In this document: positions 35,561 through 45,315 of the stretch, piece by piece
Layout of the letters: the number at the start of each line of letters is the position of its first letter
Numbering within the stretch: the stretch's first letter is position 1
Assembly: GCF_014647495.1 (NCBI RefSeq)
Contig: NZ_BMPH01000002.1
Coordinates: forward strand, 343,156 to 407,155
Direction of reading: 5' to 3'
From: Glutamicibacter protophormiae
GTDB taxonomy: Bacteria > Actinomycetota > Actinomycetes > Actinomycetales > Micrococcaceae
DNA length: 64,000 nucleotides
Position numbers and translations under genes: made by a program
Notes under the pieces: generated by a model
What the model was told of the DNA's origin: nothing
What the model saw: only the letters and a program-made list of their open reading frames with translations
Databases searched by the model: none

Positions 35561-36391
35561 ATGTTGAGATCAACCGCAGGCATTTGGCAGAACTGGTGGA
35601 TGCAGCTGGTGGCCGGGCTGCTGATCGTGGCGTTCGCCGTGCTGCCGTGGTTGTGGATTGGCTACGAGGACCAGGCGATCCTTCCCTACACTTCGAACGA
35701 CGCGCTTGGACTGCTGCTCGTCTTTTCCGTGGCGACGCTGCTCAGTGCCTTCTTCGCCCGCAGGGTCGGGCGGGGTGGTACTAAATTCGCCGTGGTAACG
35801 GATGTCGGTGTGGTGCTCGGATTCATTGCACTGGCATTCCAAGCAACGTACGTACTCGAGCCGGGGTTATTCGACGGTGATATCTCCGCTGACTCGGTGC
35901 GCCACCTGTATTTCCTGGGCACACTGTTTGTGGTGTTCCAGATACTGTACTTCCTGATCGTCAAGCTCCTGCTTATTGCCGCAACCCCGTTGGTTGCGCT
36001 GATCGCAGTAGGCATCAGCTACTGGCTGCAGGTCGTGGCATCTTTGGTTTCCGGTGCGCAGTCCTACACTCAATATTTTTGGTATGCCGGGCCGGCAGTC
36101 CTCGGGCTTGTGCTGGGCGTCCTGGGATTCCTGAAGGCAGCCAATCTGCTGATCTGGATTCTGTCGCTCGTGATCCAGTGGATCACGCCCGCGCTTTTCG
36201 AAAGTGCTGCAGCGCTCGGCCAAGGCGAGGAGCGTGGCATCGGGAACATTTTCAGCACGCTCGTGAGCGGCACCTCGAAAGCCGTGGCCAAACTGGAATG
36301 GCAGGGCCCGGTGCTGGTCAGCCTCGCCACGGCGATGCTGACCAGCGTGATCTTGCTAGTCGTCCGAAAAATCCGCGGACAACGGTACTAG
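35561..36391 (+). CDS. Multi-pass membrane protein, hypothetical
   Basis: About 276 residues with seven or so hydrophobic helices (first at about 12-32) and no motif I recognise. The start is uncertain. ATG 35561 has AAGGAG only 2 bases upstream, which would fit a TTG one codon later (35564) better. ATG 35525 with GGAAG is also possible. No neighbour suggests its role. Confidence 0.65.
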   Translation: MLRSTAGIWQNWWMQLVAGLLIVAFAVLPWLWIGYEDQAILPYTSNDALGLLLVFSVATLLSAFFARRVGRGGTKFAVVTDVGVVLGFIALAFQATYVLEPGLFDGDISADSVRHLYFLGTLFVVFQILYFLIVKLLLIAATPLVALIAVGISYWLQVVASLVSGAQSYTQYFWYAGPAVLGLVLGVLGFLKAANLLIWILSLVIQWITPALFESAAALGQGEERGIGNIFSTLVSGTSKAVAKLEWQGPVLVSLATAMLTSVILLVVRKIRGQRY

Positions 36392-36449
36392 ATGCGGAAC
36401 GGGGCGGGAACTTGATGGATTCCCTCCCATGCTGAGGGGTCCATGCTGC

Positions 36450-38183
36450 TCAGATACCGATGGAGTTTCCTGCTGGTTGAGGCGCCGAGGTCCGCGCATC
36501 GATGAAGGTCATTGACTCGAGCACTGCCGCGATGGTCTTCGGCCCGTCCTGATTTAGGCATGCTCCGGCGACGAAGCGGTCAGGACGCAAGAGGAGCATC
36601 GGTGTCGGGCGGTCGTCAAACCATTTCTTCAACCGTCCGGTGACATCCGAGAGAACCAGGGTTTCCTCGTGCATGTCGCGCTGGGCCCACGCATACTGGG
36701 TGTCGGGAACGATGGCCACCAAGCGCGCTTGCAGCTCCGTGAGCTGCGCAATCGTTTCGGCTGGCAACACATCGTGCGGGTCGTTGCCCAAGACCATGAG
36801 GGTCCACCATTTGCCGATGGCATCATCGAGCCGGACGGTTCCGAGCTCCTCGGTGTGCACCAGCGGCTGAATGAACTGCACGCCGACGGGGGACGCTTTG
36901 GTGTTCGCGGTGGCCACCGGGATCAGCTTCCCGGAGAGCACACCTGCCGCGCGCCCGCTCTGGAAGGACGTAGGGTCGGCCAGGACACCCTTGGTGTATC
37001 GTGGCATCGGCTTGAAGCGCATGTCCGCGAAGTAGCTCTTGACCGAAGGGAAGAAATTCAGGATCTTAGACGCTGAATCGCGTGCCGCGACGCCCAGCGG
37101 ATTCGTGATCTTGATGATTTTTCCGAAGGTCAGCGACAGATCCACCATGGCCTTGGCGTGATCCATCCGCTCGTCGGTGTAGGTGTCCAGGATATTGTCC
37201 CGGGCCATGCCCCGGAGCACCGAGGACAGCTTCCATCCGAGATTGGTGGCGTCGCGCATGCCGGAATTCCAGCCCTGCCCCATCCATACCGGCATCAAAT
37301 GCGCTGCGTCTCCGGCGATCAGCTGGCGGCCCTGCCGGAAAGAGCCTGCGACGCGTGCGTGGTGAGTGAATACCCGGCGGCGGATGAAATCGAGCTTCGC
37401 CGGATCCGGAACGTGGTTGGCCAGCATCTGGTTGACGAACTTCGGGTCGGTGGCCAGTTCCTCAGGCTCGTTGTCGTGCAGCATGAACTCCCAGCGGCGG
37501 ACCGCGTGAGGCAGGCCGATGGACACATACGGTCGCTTGGGATCGGCGCCGAGGAATACGTTCGGTGTTCCCAGTGGATCGTTGTTGACGTCAACGACGA
37601 GCCATCTGGTCGATGGCGATTTGCCGTCGAAGCTGACACCCAGGCGCTTGCGCGTCGGCGATTTCCCTCCTTCGCAACCGACCAAGTATTGAGCCTCGAA
37701 GTGATGCTCCGAGGTGCCGCCCTCCCCGTCGGGGACAGTTACCTGAGCGATGACAGAGCTTTCGGTTTCTTCGATCCGGTCGGCGCTGTGACCGAAGAGC
37801 ACCTGAACCGAGGGGAAACGGGACAAGCCCTTGAGCAACACCTTGTCTACCTCCGGCTGGATAAAGCCGTGCTTGCGCTCCCAGCCGAACTCGTCGGTGC
37901 GCGGGTTATTGATGAGGATGCTCTTGCCACGGCCATTGACCAGACGCATGATGTGCTGTGGCGTGGTGTGCGGACGAACCTCGTCAACAAGGCCGACCGT
38001 CTGGATGGTGCGCAGCGACTCATCGTCCAAGCCCACCCCGCGCGGATAGTCGATCAGGGAATCCCGGGCCTCCAGCACGGTCACCGAGTGGCCGTACATT
38101 CCCAGGATATTGGCCAGCATCAGTCCGGTGGGGCCGGCCCCGACGATGATGACGTCACTGTGGTTGCTGGTGCTTTGATCCAT
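36450..38183 (-). CDS. mhpA: 3-(3-hydroxyphenyl)propionate hydroxylase MhpA
   Basis: 577 residues. FAD monooxygenase that ortho-hydroxylates 3-(3-hydroxyphenyl)propionate to the 2,3-dihydroxy compound. The FAD fingerprint is IIVGAGPTGLMLANILG, the conserved DE(S) region is PRGVGLDDESLR, and the GD motif is LIAGDAAHLMPVWMGQG. Length fits MhpA. It lies alone on the minus strand, 141 bases after the IclR gene, with a 17-bp operator-like site (38285-38301) between. Its product would enter the meta-cleavage route encoded by mhpBCDEF. Confidence 0.9.
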   Translation of the reverse strand: MDQSTSNHSDVIIVGAGPTGLMLANILGMYGHSVTVLEARDSLIDYPRGVGLDDESLRTIQTVGLVDEVRPHTTPQHIMRLVNGRGKSILINNPRTDEFGWERKHGFIQPEVDKVLLKGLSRFPSVQVLFGHSADRIEETESSVIAQVTVPDGEGGTSEHHFEAQYLVGCEGGKSPTRKRLGVSFDGKSPSTRWLVVDVNNDPLGTPNVFLGADPKRPYVSIGLPHAVRRWEFMLHDNEPEELATDPKFVNQMLANHVPDPAKLDFIRRRVFTHHARVAGSFRQGRQLIAGDAAHLMPVWMGQGWNSGMRDATNLGWKLSSVLRGMARDNILDTYTDERMDHAKAMVDLSLTFGKIIKITNPLGVAARDSASKILNFFPSVKSYFADMRFKPMPRYTKGVLADPTSFQSGRAAGVLSGKLIPVATANTKASPVGVQFIQPLVHTEELGTVRLDDAIGKWWTLMVLGNDPHDVLPAETIAQLTELQARLVAIVPDTQYAWAQRDMHEETLVLSDVTGRLKKWFDDRPTPMLLLRPDRFVAGACLNQDGPKTIAAVLESMTFIDARTSAPQPAGNSIGI

Positions 38184-38284
38184 AGGGTCCTCGCAATGTG
38201 TGTAAATAACGCTCGCGCATGATCTTTATTTGCACGCTCTTGGTTTCCATGACACCAGCGGCTCAAGTAGCGGGTCAAGAGGGT

Positions 38285-38301
38285 GTTCCGCACCACAGCA
38301 C
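38285..38301. promoter_or_regulatory. Operator-like 17-bp site upstream of mhpA (site 1)
   Basis: GTTCCG-CACCA-CAGCAC, about 100 bases before the mhpA start. It matches the reverse of site 7 (56345-56361) at 16 of 17 positions. Confidence 0.7.
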
Positions 38302-38324
38302 GAAGGGGTGCGGCGCTGGAGCGC

Positions 38325-39023
38325 TCAGCCGTTCACATGGTTGGCGATGTGCTGGGCGACCTCCTGGAGAATACGGACCGAAGCGAGGTCTTCCTGTCGA
38401 ACCGTGATGACGTTCAGGCACGCTGCCGAATGCTGTAGCTCCAGCGGGATCGGCACGGCCAACCCATGCATGTTGGGTTCGACCTCGCCGAAAGTCTGGG
38501 CGTACCCGGCAGCGCGAACCTGGCGGATGCGCTCGGGCTCAAACTCGCTGGCCGTCCCGGCAGCTTGCAGGGCCAGACCCGCCGCACCTCGGGATATGGG
38601 GTGACGCGATCCTTCGGCAAACATGACGTGGTAGCTGCCGCTGGGCGGAGAGACCACCGCCAGGGCCACCGCCATATCGCTTTCTCGAACCAGCAAGGAC
38701 ACCGTGGCGCCCAGCTCCGTGGCTGCCGAGCTCAGCAATGGCAGGGCAACACTTCGAAGATGCTGGTATCCGGCTCCCGCCAGCGCGAGCAGACCGGCTG
38801 CACCACGATACCGCCCGTCAGCTCCGCGGTGCAGCAGATGCGCGTCGCACAACGTATTGAGTACGCGGTAGGCGACGGTTCGATGCACTCCGGCCGCCAA
38901 GGCAACATCGGTGATCGCCAGTCCATCGGATGCCTGGGCCACCAGGCGAAGCACCAGCAGTCCGCGGGCCAGTGTTTGCGAACCGGCGGTGCGTGATGCT
39001 GTGTCAGATTTTTGTTCGGTCAC
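38325..39023 (-). CDS. IclR family transcriptional regulator (mhpA-adjacent)
   Basis: 232 residues from GTG 39023. N-terminal winged HTH (LARGLLVLRLVAQASDGLAITDVALAAGVHRTVAYRVLNTL) followed by an IclR effector domain. The residues encoded between 39101 and 39023 look non-coding; no clear ribosome site supports any start. It lies directly upstream of mhpA on the same strand and divergent from the cupin. It is a candidate regulator of the 17-bp sites. Confidence 0.82.
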   Translation of the reverse strand: MTEQKSDTASRTAGSQTLARGLLVLRLVAQASDGLAITDVALAAGVHRTVAYRVLNTLCDAHLLHRGADGRYRGAAGLLALAGAGYQHLRSVALPLLSSAATELGATVSLLVRESDMAVALAVVSPPSGSYHVMFAEGSRHPISRGAAGLALQAAGTASEFEPERIRQVRAAGYAQTFGEVEPNMHGLAVPIPLELQHSAACLNVITVRQEDLASVRILQEVAQHIANHVNG

Positions 39024-39175
39024 GCATTGAGCATGACATATTCTGGTGCTTGCCGGGGCGGATGAAGGCCCCGGGGACAGATGACGCAGGCGCCCTTGCA
39101 TGCGAAGAGGCTAGAGTTCTTTGACAAGAGCGGGGAGCATTGAATGTGACCCCTGGCGGCTGAAAGGAACTATTC

Positions 39176-39526
39176 ATGGACGAAAAGCCATCCGTGTCCG
39201 AGGAATCAACGCTGATTGCCCAATCCCTGCGGGACTATGAAGAACGAAATCCGATCAAGGAAGGCCGGTACGCGGCCAAGCGCATCTTCTCCGGTGCGAA
39301 GGCGCAGATTACGGAAATCGCGTTCGATGCCGATGTGGAGCTGAAGGAGCATACGGCGCGGACGCCGATTCTCGTGCAGGTCATCGACGGGGAAGTGGAT
39401 TTCACCGTGGGCGGGACCAAAACGCCCCTGGGCGTCGGCGGCTGCATTTTCGTCGAGGCAAACGTCATCCACGCGGTTTACGCCGCCGCGCCGGCGCGCA
39501 TTACGGTGACGTTCCTGAGCAGCTGA
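39176..39526 (+). CDS. Cupin domain protein
   Basis: 116 residues. Single cupin barrel (GAKAQITEIAFDADVELKEHTARTP ... VQVIDGEVDFTVGG ... VEANVIHAVYA). Only some metal ligands are retained: His in KEHTA and His in IHAV. ATG at 39176. It is divergent from the IclR gene. The role is unknown; it may be a small sensor or enzyme tied to the aromatic pathway. Confidence 0.75.
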   Translation: MDEKPSVSEESTLIAQSLRDYEERNPIKEGRYAAKRIFSGAKAQITEIAFDADVELKEHTARTPILVQVIDGEVDFTVGGTKTPLGVGGCIFVEANVIHAVYAAAPARITVTFLSS

Positions 39527-39572
39527 CAAGCCGACCGGCGGTCCGCTTCAGCGGCGGAAAAAGACATCGCCA

Positions 39573-39604
39573 CGCGGGTTCTCCTGTTCCCAGGAGAACC
39601 CGCG
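39573..39604. terminator. Stem-loop between convergent cupin and mhpE
   Basis: 14-bp perfect stem (39573-39586 with 39591-39604), loop TTCC. On the minus strand a T5 run follows about 10 bases later, so it probably ends the mhpBDFE transcript. Confidence 0.7.
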
Positions 39605-39623
39605 CGGCGATGCCAAAGCGGTA

Positions 39624-40652
39624 TTACTTTGCTGCGGCCAGCTGCACCGCGACGTCCACGATCATGTCTTCCTGGCCACCGACGTATCCGGCCTTGCCGA
39701 CTTCCTCAAGGATGCGGTACGCCGGGACGCCGTAGCGTTCCGCAGCGCGCTCCGCGTGAATCAGGAACGAGGAATACACGCCCGCGTAGCCCTGCATGAT
39801 GGACGCGCGGTCCATGATCGGCATACGGGTGATGAACGGCTTGACGATGTCCTCAGCCGCGCCCATCAGCCCCTGGATGTCCACTCCGGTCTTGATCTCC
39901 AGGCGGTCGAAGGCAGCGGCCAGGACCTCGGTGGGGGAATTGCCGGCGCCGGCACCCAACGCCATCAGCGTGCCGTCGATCTGCTTGGCTCCGGCTCGCA
40001 CGGCGAAGACCGAGTTGGCGACGCCGAAGCTCATGTTCTGGTGGCCGTGGAAACCCACCTGAGCGTCCTGGCCCAGCTCGGCGACCAGCGCCGAGACGCG
40101 ATCGGAGACATCGTCCAGGATCAGCGCACCGGCCGAATCCACTACGTACACGCACTGGCAGCCCGCATCGGCCATGATGCGCGCCTGCTTGGCCAGCTCC
40201 TCCGGGGAGACACGGTGCGAAAGCATGAGGAAGCCTACGGTTTCCATGCCGAGCTTGCGGGCATGCTGGAAGTGCTGGATCGAGACATCCGCCTCGGTGC
40301 AGTGGGTGGCGATGCGGGCCACGGAGGCTCCGGCGTCATAAGCCTGGTTCAGGTCGTGGATGGTGCCCAGGCCGGGAAGCATGAGCACGGCGATCTTCGC
40401 CTGCTTGGCCTCGTCGACGGCGGCCTTGATCAGGTCGAGCTCCGGGGTCAGCGAGAACCCGTAGTTGAAGGAAGAACCGCCCAGCCCGTCGCCGTGGGTG
40501 ACCTCGATGACCTCCACACGCGAATCGTCCAGCGCGCGCACGACGCTGCGTACGTGCTCTTCGGTGAACTTATGGCTCATGGCGTGGGAGCCATCGCGCA
40601 GGGTGGTGTCGGTCAACCGGATATCGAAGGTGGTGTCCAGTGGTGCAGTCAT
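39624..40652 (-). CDS. mhpE: 4-hydroxy-2-oxovalerate aldolase
   Basis: 342 residues. Cleaves 4-hydroxy-2-oxopentanoate to pyruvate and acetaldehyde. DRE-TIM motif [18 protein letters not shown] at the N-terminus; metal ligands in [11 protein letters not shown]. Length as in DmpG/MhpE. It lies 39 bases after mhpF, with which it forms the channelling aldolase-dehydrogenase complex. Confidence 0.96.
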   Translation of the reverse strand: MTAPLDTTFDIRLTDTTLRDGSHAMSHKFTEEHVRSVVRALDDSRVEVIEVTHGDGLGGSSFNYGFSLTPELDLIKAAVDEAKQAKIAVLMLPGLGTIHDLNQAYDAGASVARIATHCTEADVSIQHFQHARKLGMETVGFLMLSHRVSPEELAKQARIMADAGCQCVYVVDSAGALILDDVSDRVSALVAELGQDAQVGFHGHQNMSFGVANSVFAVRAGAKQIDGTLMALGAGAGNSPTEVLAAAFDRLEIKTGVDIQGLMGAAEDIVKPFITRMPIMDRASIMQGYAGVYSSFLIHAERAAERYGVPAYRILEEVGKAGYVGGQEDMIVDVAVQLAAAK

Positions 40653-40691
40653 GGTCTGATGTGTCCTTAGAAAAATGTGGGTGTGCGCAGC

Positions 40692-41624
40692 TTAGGCACC
40701 GGCGGCGGCGAGCGTCGCATCGATCTTCTCGGAGAGCAGATCGGCGGTGCGGGTCGCGGCGGCGGTGATGATGTCCAGGTTGCCTGCGTACTCGGGCAGG
40801 TAGTCGGCAGCGCCCTTGACCTGCACCCAGATGCCCACGCGGCCCTGCCCGCCCCAGTCCTCGCGGGCCGAATCGAACTGCGGTTCCAGACGCAGGGAGT
40901 ATCCGGGAACGTAGTCCTGGATCTTGGCGGCGGCTTCGTCGATGGCTGCGCGGATGGCGTCCTGCGTGGCTCCCGGCTCGGCTGCTTCGGCTGGAATGGC
41001 GCAGTAGATGGTGTTGCGCATGATCATCGGCGGTTCCACCGGGTTGATGATGATGATGGCCTTGCCGCGCTTGGCTCCGCCGACGACTTCCAGCGCCTTG
41101 GCGGTGGTTTCGGTGAATTCGTCCACGTTGGCGCGGGTGCCCGGGCCGGCGGACTTCGAGGCGATCGAGGCGACGATTTCCGCATAGTCCACGGGAACCA
41201 CGGAGGAAACGGCGGCCACGATCGGGGTGGTGGCCTGGCCGGCGCAGGTGATCATGTTGACGTTCATGGTGTCGGTCAGGTCATCGAGGTTCACCACGGG
41301 GGCCAGGTACGGGCCGACCGCTGCCGGGGTCAGGTCGATGGCGTGGATCCCTGCGGCCTTGTATTTCGGTGCGTTGGCAGCGTGGGCCTTGGCGCTGGTG
41401 CACTCGAAGACGAAGTCCGGCTTGTCTTCCCGGGCCAGCAGCCAGTCGACGCCTTCGGCCGAGACCGTGATGCCCAGGCGTTTGGCGCGGGCCAGTCCGT
41501 CGGAGGCGGGGTCAATGCCGATCATGTACTTGACCTCGACGTTCTTGGCGCGTCGCATGATCTTGAACATCAGGTCGGTGCCGATATTTCCGGAGCCGAC
41601 AATCGCTGCGGTCTTTTTAGCCAT
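40692..41624 (-). CDS. mhpF: Acetaldehyde dehydrogenase (acylating)
   Basis: 310 residues. Converts acetaldehyde from MhpE to acetyl-CoA with NAD+ and CoA. N-terminal Rossmann motif [14 protein letters not shown]; catalytic cysteine in [12 protein letters not shown]; length as in DmpF/MhpF. Second last gene of the minus-strand meta-cleavage operon. Confidence 0.96.
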   Translation of the reverse strand: MAKKTAAIVGSGNIGTDLMFKIMRRAKNVEVKYMIGIDPASDGLARAKRLGITVSAEGVDWLLAREDKPDFVFECTSAKAHAANAPKYKAAGIHAIDLTPAAVGPYLAPVVNLDDLTDTMNVNMITCAGQATTPIVAAVSSVVPVDYAEIVASIASKSAGPGTRANVDEFTETTAKALEVVGGAKRGKAIIIINPVEPPMIMRNTIYCAIPAEAAEPGATQDAIRAAIDEAAAKIQDYVPGYSLRLEPQFDSAREDWGGQGRVGIWVQVKGAADYLPEYAGNLDIITAAATRTADLLSEKIDATLAAAGA

Positions 41625-41706
41625 GGGAGTTTTGTCCTTTGAAGATCTTCAAAAATGTATTGGAAGCGACAGGAGGTGCGGACGGCGCAACACTCCGGTC
41701 AGCGGA

Positions 41707-42549
41707 TCAGCTAAAGCTGATGGTTAGGCTGCCCAGGTCCCCGAAATCAGCGGTGGCCGTGGAATCGGCAACCACCGGCATGGCGCCGGTGAAGGAACCG
41801 GGGAGGACCAGCTGGCCGGCTTCCAGGGCGACGCCTTGCTCGCCCAGGACATTGGCCAGCCACACCAGCGGGGCGATGGGGTCATCCATGACCGCCTTGC
41901 CCTTGCCGGACGCGACCTTGTGGCCGTCGATCAGCAGCGAGCATTCGACCTCGGCGAGGTTTTCAAGCTGCACATCCAGCGGAACAGTGCCCACGGCGAT
42001 AGCCCCGCAGGACGCGTTGTCCGCCACGGTGTCCACCAGCTTGATGTCCCAGTCCTGGACTCGGGAGTCGATGATTTCGATGGCCGGATAGACCTGGTCG
42101 ATCGCGGCGAGAGCCTGTTCACGGGTCACCCCGGGACCTTGCAGGGTCTCCTTCAGGGTGTAGCCGAATTCAGGCTCGACCTTGGGGGAGATGAACGAGG
42201 TTGACGGGATCACCGCGTCTTCGTTGAAGACCATGTCGGTGAAGAAGTAGCCGAAATCCGGGGAATCCACGCCGAGCTGCTGCTGCATGGCCAACGACGT
42301 CAGTCCGACCTTGCGTCCGGCTAGGACGCGGCCGGCGGCCTGGTGGTGCTTCAGCTGTGCTTCCTGGATCTGGTACGCGTCATCCAGGCTCATGTCCAGG
42401 ACGCGATCGCGCAGCGGAGGAACCGGAACGCCGGTGCTGTCGGCATGCAGAAGTTCTGCTGCCAGTCGCTTCAGCAGTTCGTCGCGCGTTGCCTCATTCG
42501 AATGGTTGCTTGCCCAGTCCGCTGCGCCTGCTTGTGCCGCCTGCGTCAT
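41707..42549 (-). CDS. mhpD: 2-keto-4-pentenoate hydratase
   Basis: 280 residues, fumarylacetoacetase-hydratase fold. Hydrates 2-hydroxypenta-2,4-dienoate to 4-hydroxy-2-oxopentanoate. Metal-site region KVEPEFGYTL and GRKVGLTSLAMQQQLGV are typical. ATG at 42549 overlaps the mhpB stop by one base, so the two are co-translated. Confidence 0.94.
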   Translation of the reverse strand: MTQAAQAGAADWASNHSNEATRDELLKRLAAELLHADSTGVPVPPLRDRVLDMSLDDAYQIQEAQLKHHQAAGRVLAGRKVGLTSLAMQQQLGVDSPDFGYFFTDMVFNEDAVIPSTSFISPKVEPEFGYTLKETLQGPGVTREQALAAIDQVYPAIEIIDSRVQDWDIKLVDTVADNASCGAIAVGTVPLDVQLENLAEVECSLLIDGHKVASGKGKAVMDDPIAPLVWLANVLGEQGVALEAGQLVLPGSFTGAMPVVADSTATADFGDLGSLTISFS

Positions 42550-43487
42550 TACTTGATCACCGCCGTGGTTACGCCGAAGCCGGCGATGTATTCCTTGATT
42601 GGTTTGTAGAACTCGTAGGTGACCTCGTAGTCACCGCAGGCCTTGAGCGCGGAGTAGGCTGCGACCCAGGTGCGCACCTCGTGCGAGGAATGTCCGGCCT
42701 GCGCATCCATGTCATCGGCGTTGTAGGTGTCGAACGCCTCGACGTTGCCGGACTTGCAAACCTCCAGGAAGGTGCGGTCCCATTCCGGGTTCAGCTCCAT
42801 GATGTCCGCCTCTCCCTTCGCGAAGGCGACAGCGGTGTCGATGGTGCGCTGCTGCCGTGCGGCCCGTGCTTCGGGAGTCGGGTGCCGGCCGTCGGTGAGG
42901 AACTGGCGCTGCTCTTCGGTCGCGGTGGCGATCTGCGGCACCGGAGGATCATGGGAGAGCCCGCCAGAGCCGATGAACAGCACCTTCTTGTCGGAGTTCT
43001 TGAAGAATTCGCCTACGGCCTGACCGAACTTGCGCACCCGGGAGACCTTGGTGAACGGCCGGGCCACGGAATTGATGAAGATCGGGATCATCGGCTTGTC
43101 GGAGAGGTTGCCGTACATGATTTCCATCGGCTGAACGGCACCGTGGTCGACTTCCATCTTGCGGGAAATCGCGGTGTCGATGTCCTGATCGATGACGAAC
43201 TGGGCCAGCTCCTCCGAAATGCTCGTCGGAACGTTGATCGGGCCGTCCCAGGAATCGTAGTCGCCGGTTCCCAGGGCTTCGTAGCCGATGCAGAAGGGAG
43301 GCATCAGGTCGTAGAAGAAGCCGTTGTAGTGATCCGGTCCGAAGTTGATGATCAGATCCGGGTCGAAGTCCTTGACGAATGCCCGAGCCTGGTCGAACGC
43401 GGATTCGACGGCCGCTTTAACCTCGGCCGGTGGATTGGTATGCTCCAGCAACGGGCTGTGAGACATGCAAAGAAGTGCCTGAGGCAT
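42549..43487 (-). CDS. mhpB: 3-carboxyethylcatechol (2,3-dihydroxyphenylpropionate) 1,2-dioxygenase
   Basis: 312 residues. Class III extradiol dioxygenase that opens 2,3-dihydroxyphenylpropionate by meta-cleavage with Fe(II). MhpB signatures: CMSHSPLLEH, FGPDHYNGFFYDLMPPFCIG, EVDHGAVQPMEI, FIGSGGLSHDPPVP. It is the first gene of the mhpBDFE unit. A terminator at 43678-43726 separates it from mhpC upstream, so it should have its own promoter in 43488-43677. Confidence 0.95.
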   Translation of the reverse strand: MPQALLCMSHSPLLEHTNPPAEVKAAVESAFDQARAFVKDFDPDLIINFGPDHYNGFFYDLMPPFCIGYEALGTGDYDSWDGPINVPTSISEELAQFVIDQDIDTAISRKMEVDHGAVQPMEIMYGNLSDKPMIPIFINSVARPFTKVSRVRKFGQAVGEFFKNSDKKVLFIGSGGLSHDPPVPQIATATEEQRQFLTDGRHPTPEARAARQQRTIDTAVAFAKGEADIMELNPEWDRTFLEVCKSGNVEAFDTYNADDMDAQAGHSSHEVRTWVAAYSALKACGDYEVTYEFYKPIKEYIAGFGVTTAVIK

Positions 43488-43677
43488 TGGGTGCTCCTTC
43501 AGATACGGAAGGGAAAATCGAATATCGACTAGTTTCTATTGCACTTGATCTGTGCGAAGTGTTCCAGCATGCGTTCCATCTGACGGTACGACGGGCACCG
43601 GGAATTCAGCGCAGCGGGGAGCAGCCGGAAGCGCGGCCGCCTCGGGTGAGACGAGCCGGCGACGTGGCCGAACCGTA

Positions 43678-43726
43678 AAAAGCAAAAGGACAAGCCGACA
43701 GGGCCAGTGGACCCGCCGGCTTGTCC
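43678..43726 (-). terminator. Rho-independent terminator after mhpC
   Basis: 10-bp outer stem (43688-43697 with 43717-43726) with an inner GGG/CCC pairing. On the minus strand it is followed by a T-rich tail (TTTTGCTTTTT). Confidence 0.8.
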
Positions 43727-43740
43727 GCAAACGGCTTGTG

Positions 43741-44595
43741 CTACTTGTGGCGGGCCAGGAAGCCTGCGACGACCTCGTTGAATTCGGCGGCCTTTTCCAC
43801 CTGCGACCAGTGGCCGCACTGGTTGAAGATGTGGGCGTCCGCGGTCGGGATGGTGTTCAGCAGTTCCCAGGTGCGGGAGACTGGGATGACGACATCCTGC
43901 ACGCCGTGGATCAGCAGGACCGGGATGTCCAGCTTGGCGAGCACCGCGAAGTCCAGGGGCAGTTCCGTGCGGTCGCGGTCGCGGGCAGCGACCACGTCAG
44001 CCAGCCGGTCGCTGGCGGTGTCGTTCAGGGCAGACTGGTAGCGCAGGGAGACCAGTTCATCGGTCACCAGGGACTTGTCCACGACGAACATCTCAAGGGT
44101 GTTGCGGATTCCATCTTCGGTCAGCACCGGGTTCGAGTGGCCCTTCAGCGCGCCGGTCAGCTTGGCCCCGCCGGTGCCCATCGAGATGATGCCGAGCAGG
44201 CGCTCGGGGTAGTCGATGGCGAATTGGAAGGCGAGCCATCCGCCCAGCGAGTTGCCCACGATCCAGGTCTTCTCGATGCCCAGGGCGTCCAGAGTGCGCA
44301 CCGCATGGCGGACCCATTCCTTGATGCCGTAGGCGATGTTCTCGGGAGCGACGCTCTGGCCATAGCCCACGGAATCGATGGCGATGCAGCGGCCCTGCTT
44401 GGACAGCTCGGGCAGGTTCAGCCACCAGTTGGCCGCAGCGGTGACGCCGGTTCCCGATCCGTGCAGGAACAGGATGGGAGTACCTTCGCCGAGCTCATGG
44501 TAGTGGGTCAGCTCGCCGTCTGCAGTGTGGAGCCATTTGTCTTCGAGGCCGAAGAACTGATCCGTGGTGTACTCGGGAATGGTTACCGTAGTCAT
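43741..44595 (-). CDS. mhpC: 2-hydroxy-6-oxonona-2,4-dienedioate hydrolase
   Basis: 284 residues, alpha/beta hydrolase. Cleaves the C-C bond of the MhpB ring-opening product to give 2-hydroxypentadienoate and succinate. Oxyanion region FLHGSGTGVTAAANW, nucleophile elbow VGNSLGGW, acid HGVQDVVIP, base CGHWSQVEKA. ATG at 44595 has AGGAG 7 bases upstream; the frame extension to 44637 is rejected. It is transcribed alone between operator site 2 (44706-44722) and the terminator at 43678-43726. Confidence 0.92.
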   Translation of the reverse strand: MTTVTIPEYTTDQFFGLEDKWLHTADGELTHYHELGEGTPILFLHGSGTGVTAAANWWLNLPELSKQGRCIAIDSVGYGQSVAPENIAYGIKEWVRHAVRTLDALGIEKTWIVGNSLGGWLAFQFAIDYPERLLGIISMGTGGAKLTGALKGHSNPVLTEDGIRNTLEMFVVDKSLVTDELVSLRYQSALNDTASDRLADVVAARDRDRTELPLDFAVLAKLDIPVLLIHGVQDVVIPVSRTWELLNTIPTADAHIFNQCGHWSQVEKAAEFNEVVAGFLARHK

Positions 44596-44705
44596 GTCGA
44601 TACTCCTGGGACGTAGGGTGGTGCGGGAACCCGGCAATGGGGTCGCCGCGGAAGAAGGGAAGCTGCATCCAGCCTAGGAACTGGCGGGCTGGCGTGCCTC
44701 AGGGT

Positions 44706-44722
44706 GTTCCGTAGCATGGAAC
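44706..44722. promoter_or_regulatory. Operator-like 17-bp site upstream of mhpC (site 2)
   Basis: GTTCCG-TAGCA-TGGAAC, about 110 bases before the mhpC start. Confidence 0.7.
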
Positions 44723-44731
44723 GAAGCAGGA

Positions 44732-45181
44732 CTACTTACCTAGCTTGCGTTCCTTGAGGACGTAGGTGAATGTCGAATGCATCAGCGCCTTGCCGCTGTC
44801 ATCTGCCACCGTAACCTCTGCGACGGCGACCGAGCCGCCGCCGCGCAAGATTTTCGCGGTAGCGACCGCGTACTCGGACTTCGAATTGGTCATGAAGTTC
44901 TGGTTCGACTGGACGGCCAGCGGGAACTGGCCGGATCCGGCGTAGGCGGCCATGGCGAGGAACGTCCCGGCAATGTCTGCGGCGCCGAACAGGGCTGCTG
45001 CCGAGTACATGCCGTTCGCCTGTGCGAGCGACTCCTTCAAATCCATGCGCAGCGAAATGGACTGGCCGTCGGCCTGATGGGCACGCAGTCCCAGCGTGCT
45101 CACAATGTCTTCGAACCCCAGCCGATCAAGAAACTTGTTCATGTAGGTCTGCAGTTCTTCGGCACTTGTTGGAATGGCCAT
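44732..45181 (-). CDS. Hotdog-fold thioesterase (PaaI/DUF4442-like)
   Basis: 149 residues with the hotdog pattern: central helix NGMYSAAALFGAADIAGTFLA and strands TAKILRGGGSVAVAEVTVADDSGK. Likely hydrolyses or proof-reads an acyl-CoA. It lies between mhpC and the MHS permease on the minus strand, with its own operator-like site upstream. With the acyl-CoA synthetase at 52283, it suggests that CoA thioesters occur in the pathway. Confidence 0.78.
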   Translation of the reverse strand: MAIPTSAEELQTYMNKFLDRLGFEDIVSTLGLRAHQADGQSISLRMDLKESLAQANGMYSAAALFGAADIAGTFLAMAAYAGSGQFPLAVQSNQNFMTNSKSEYAVATAKILRGGGSVAVAEVTVADDSGKALMHSTFTYVLKERKLGK

Positions 45182-45262
45182 GATGCTCCTGTCAATAACG
45201 GGTATGGAAGCTTAGTCGTTGTGGCTCACAGTACGGTGCGCCACGTGATACATCCACCGCGG

Positions 45263-45279
45263 GTTCCGCGCTGTGGAAC
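45263..45279. promoter_or_regulatory. Operator-like 17-bp site upstream of the thioesterase (site 3)
   Basis: GTTCCG-CGCTG-TGGAAC, about 80 bases before the thioesterase start. Confidence 0.7.
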
Positions 45280-45315
45280 ACTGCGCCGGCTGAGGTTGGC
45301 GATGCTGGTGGCAGA

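Noticed and set aside
36395..36416. CGGAAC near the end of mhpA as another operator
   Set aside because: The left half at the required spacing does not match, and the position is downstream of genes on both sides.
43559..43577. GTTCCAGCATGCGTTCC upstream of mhpB as an eighth operator
   Set aside because: Only the left half-site agrees; total agreement with the consensus is about 8 of 17.
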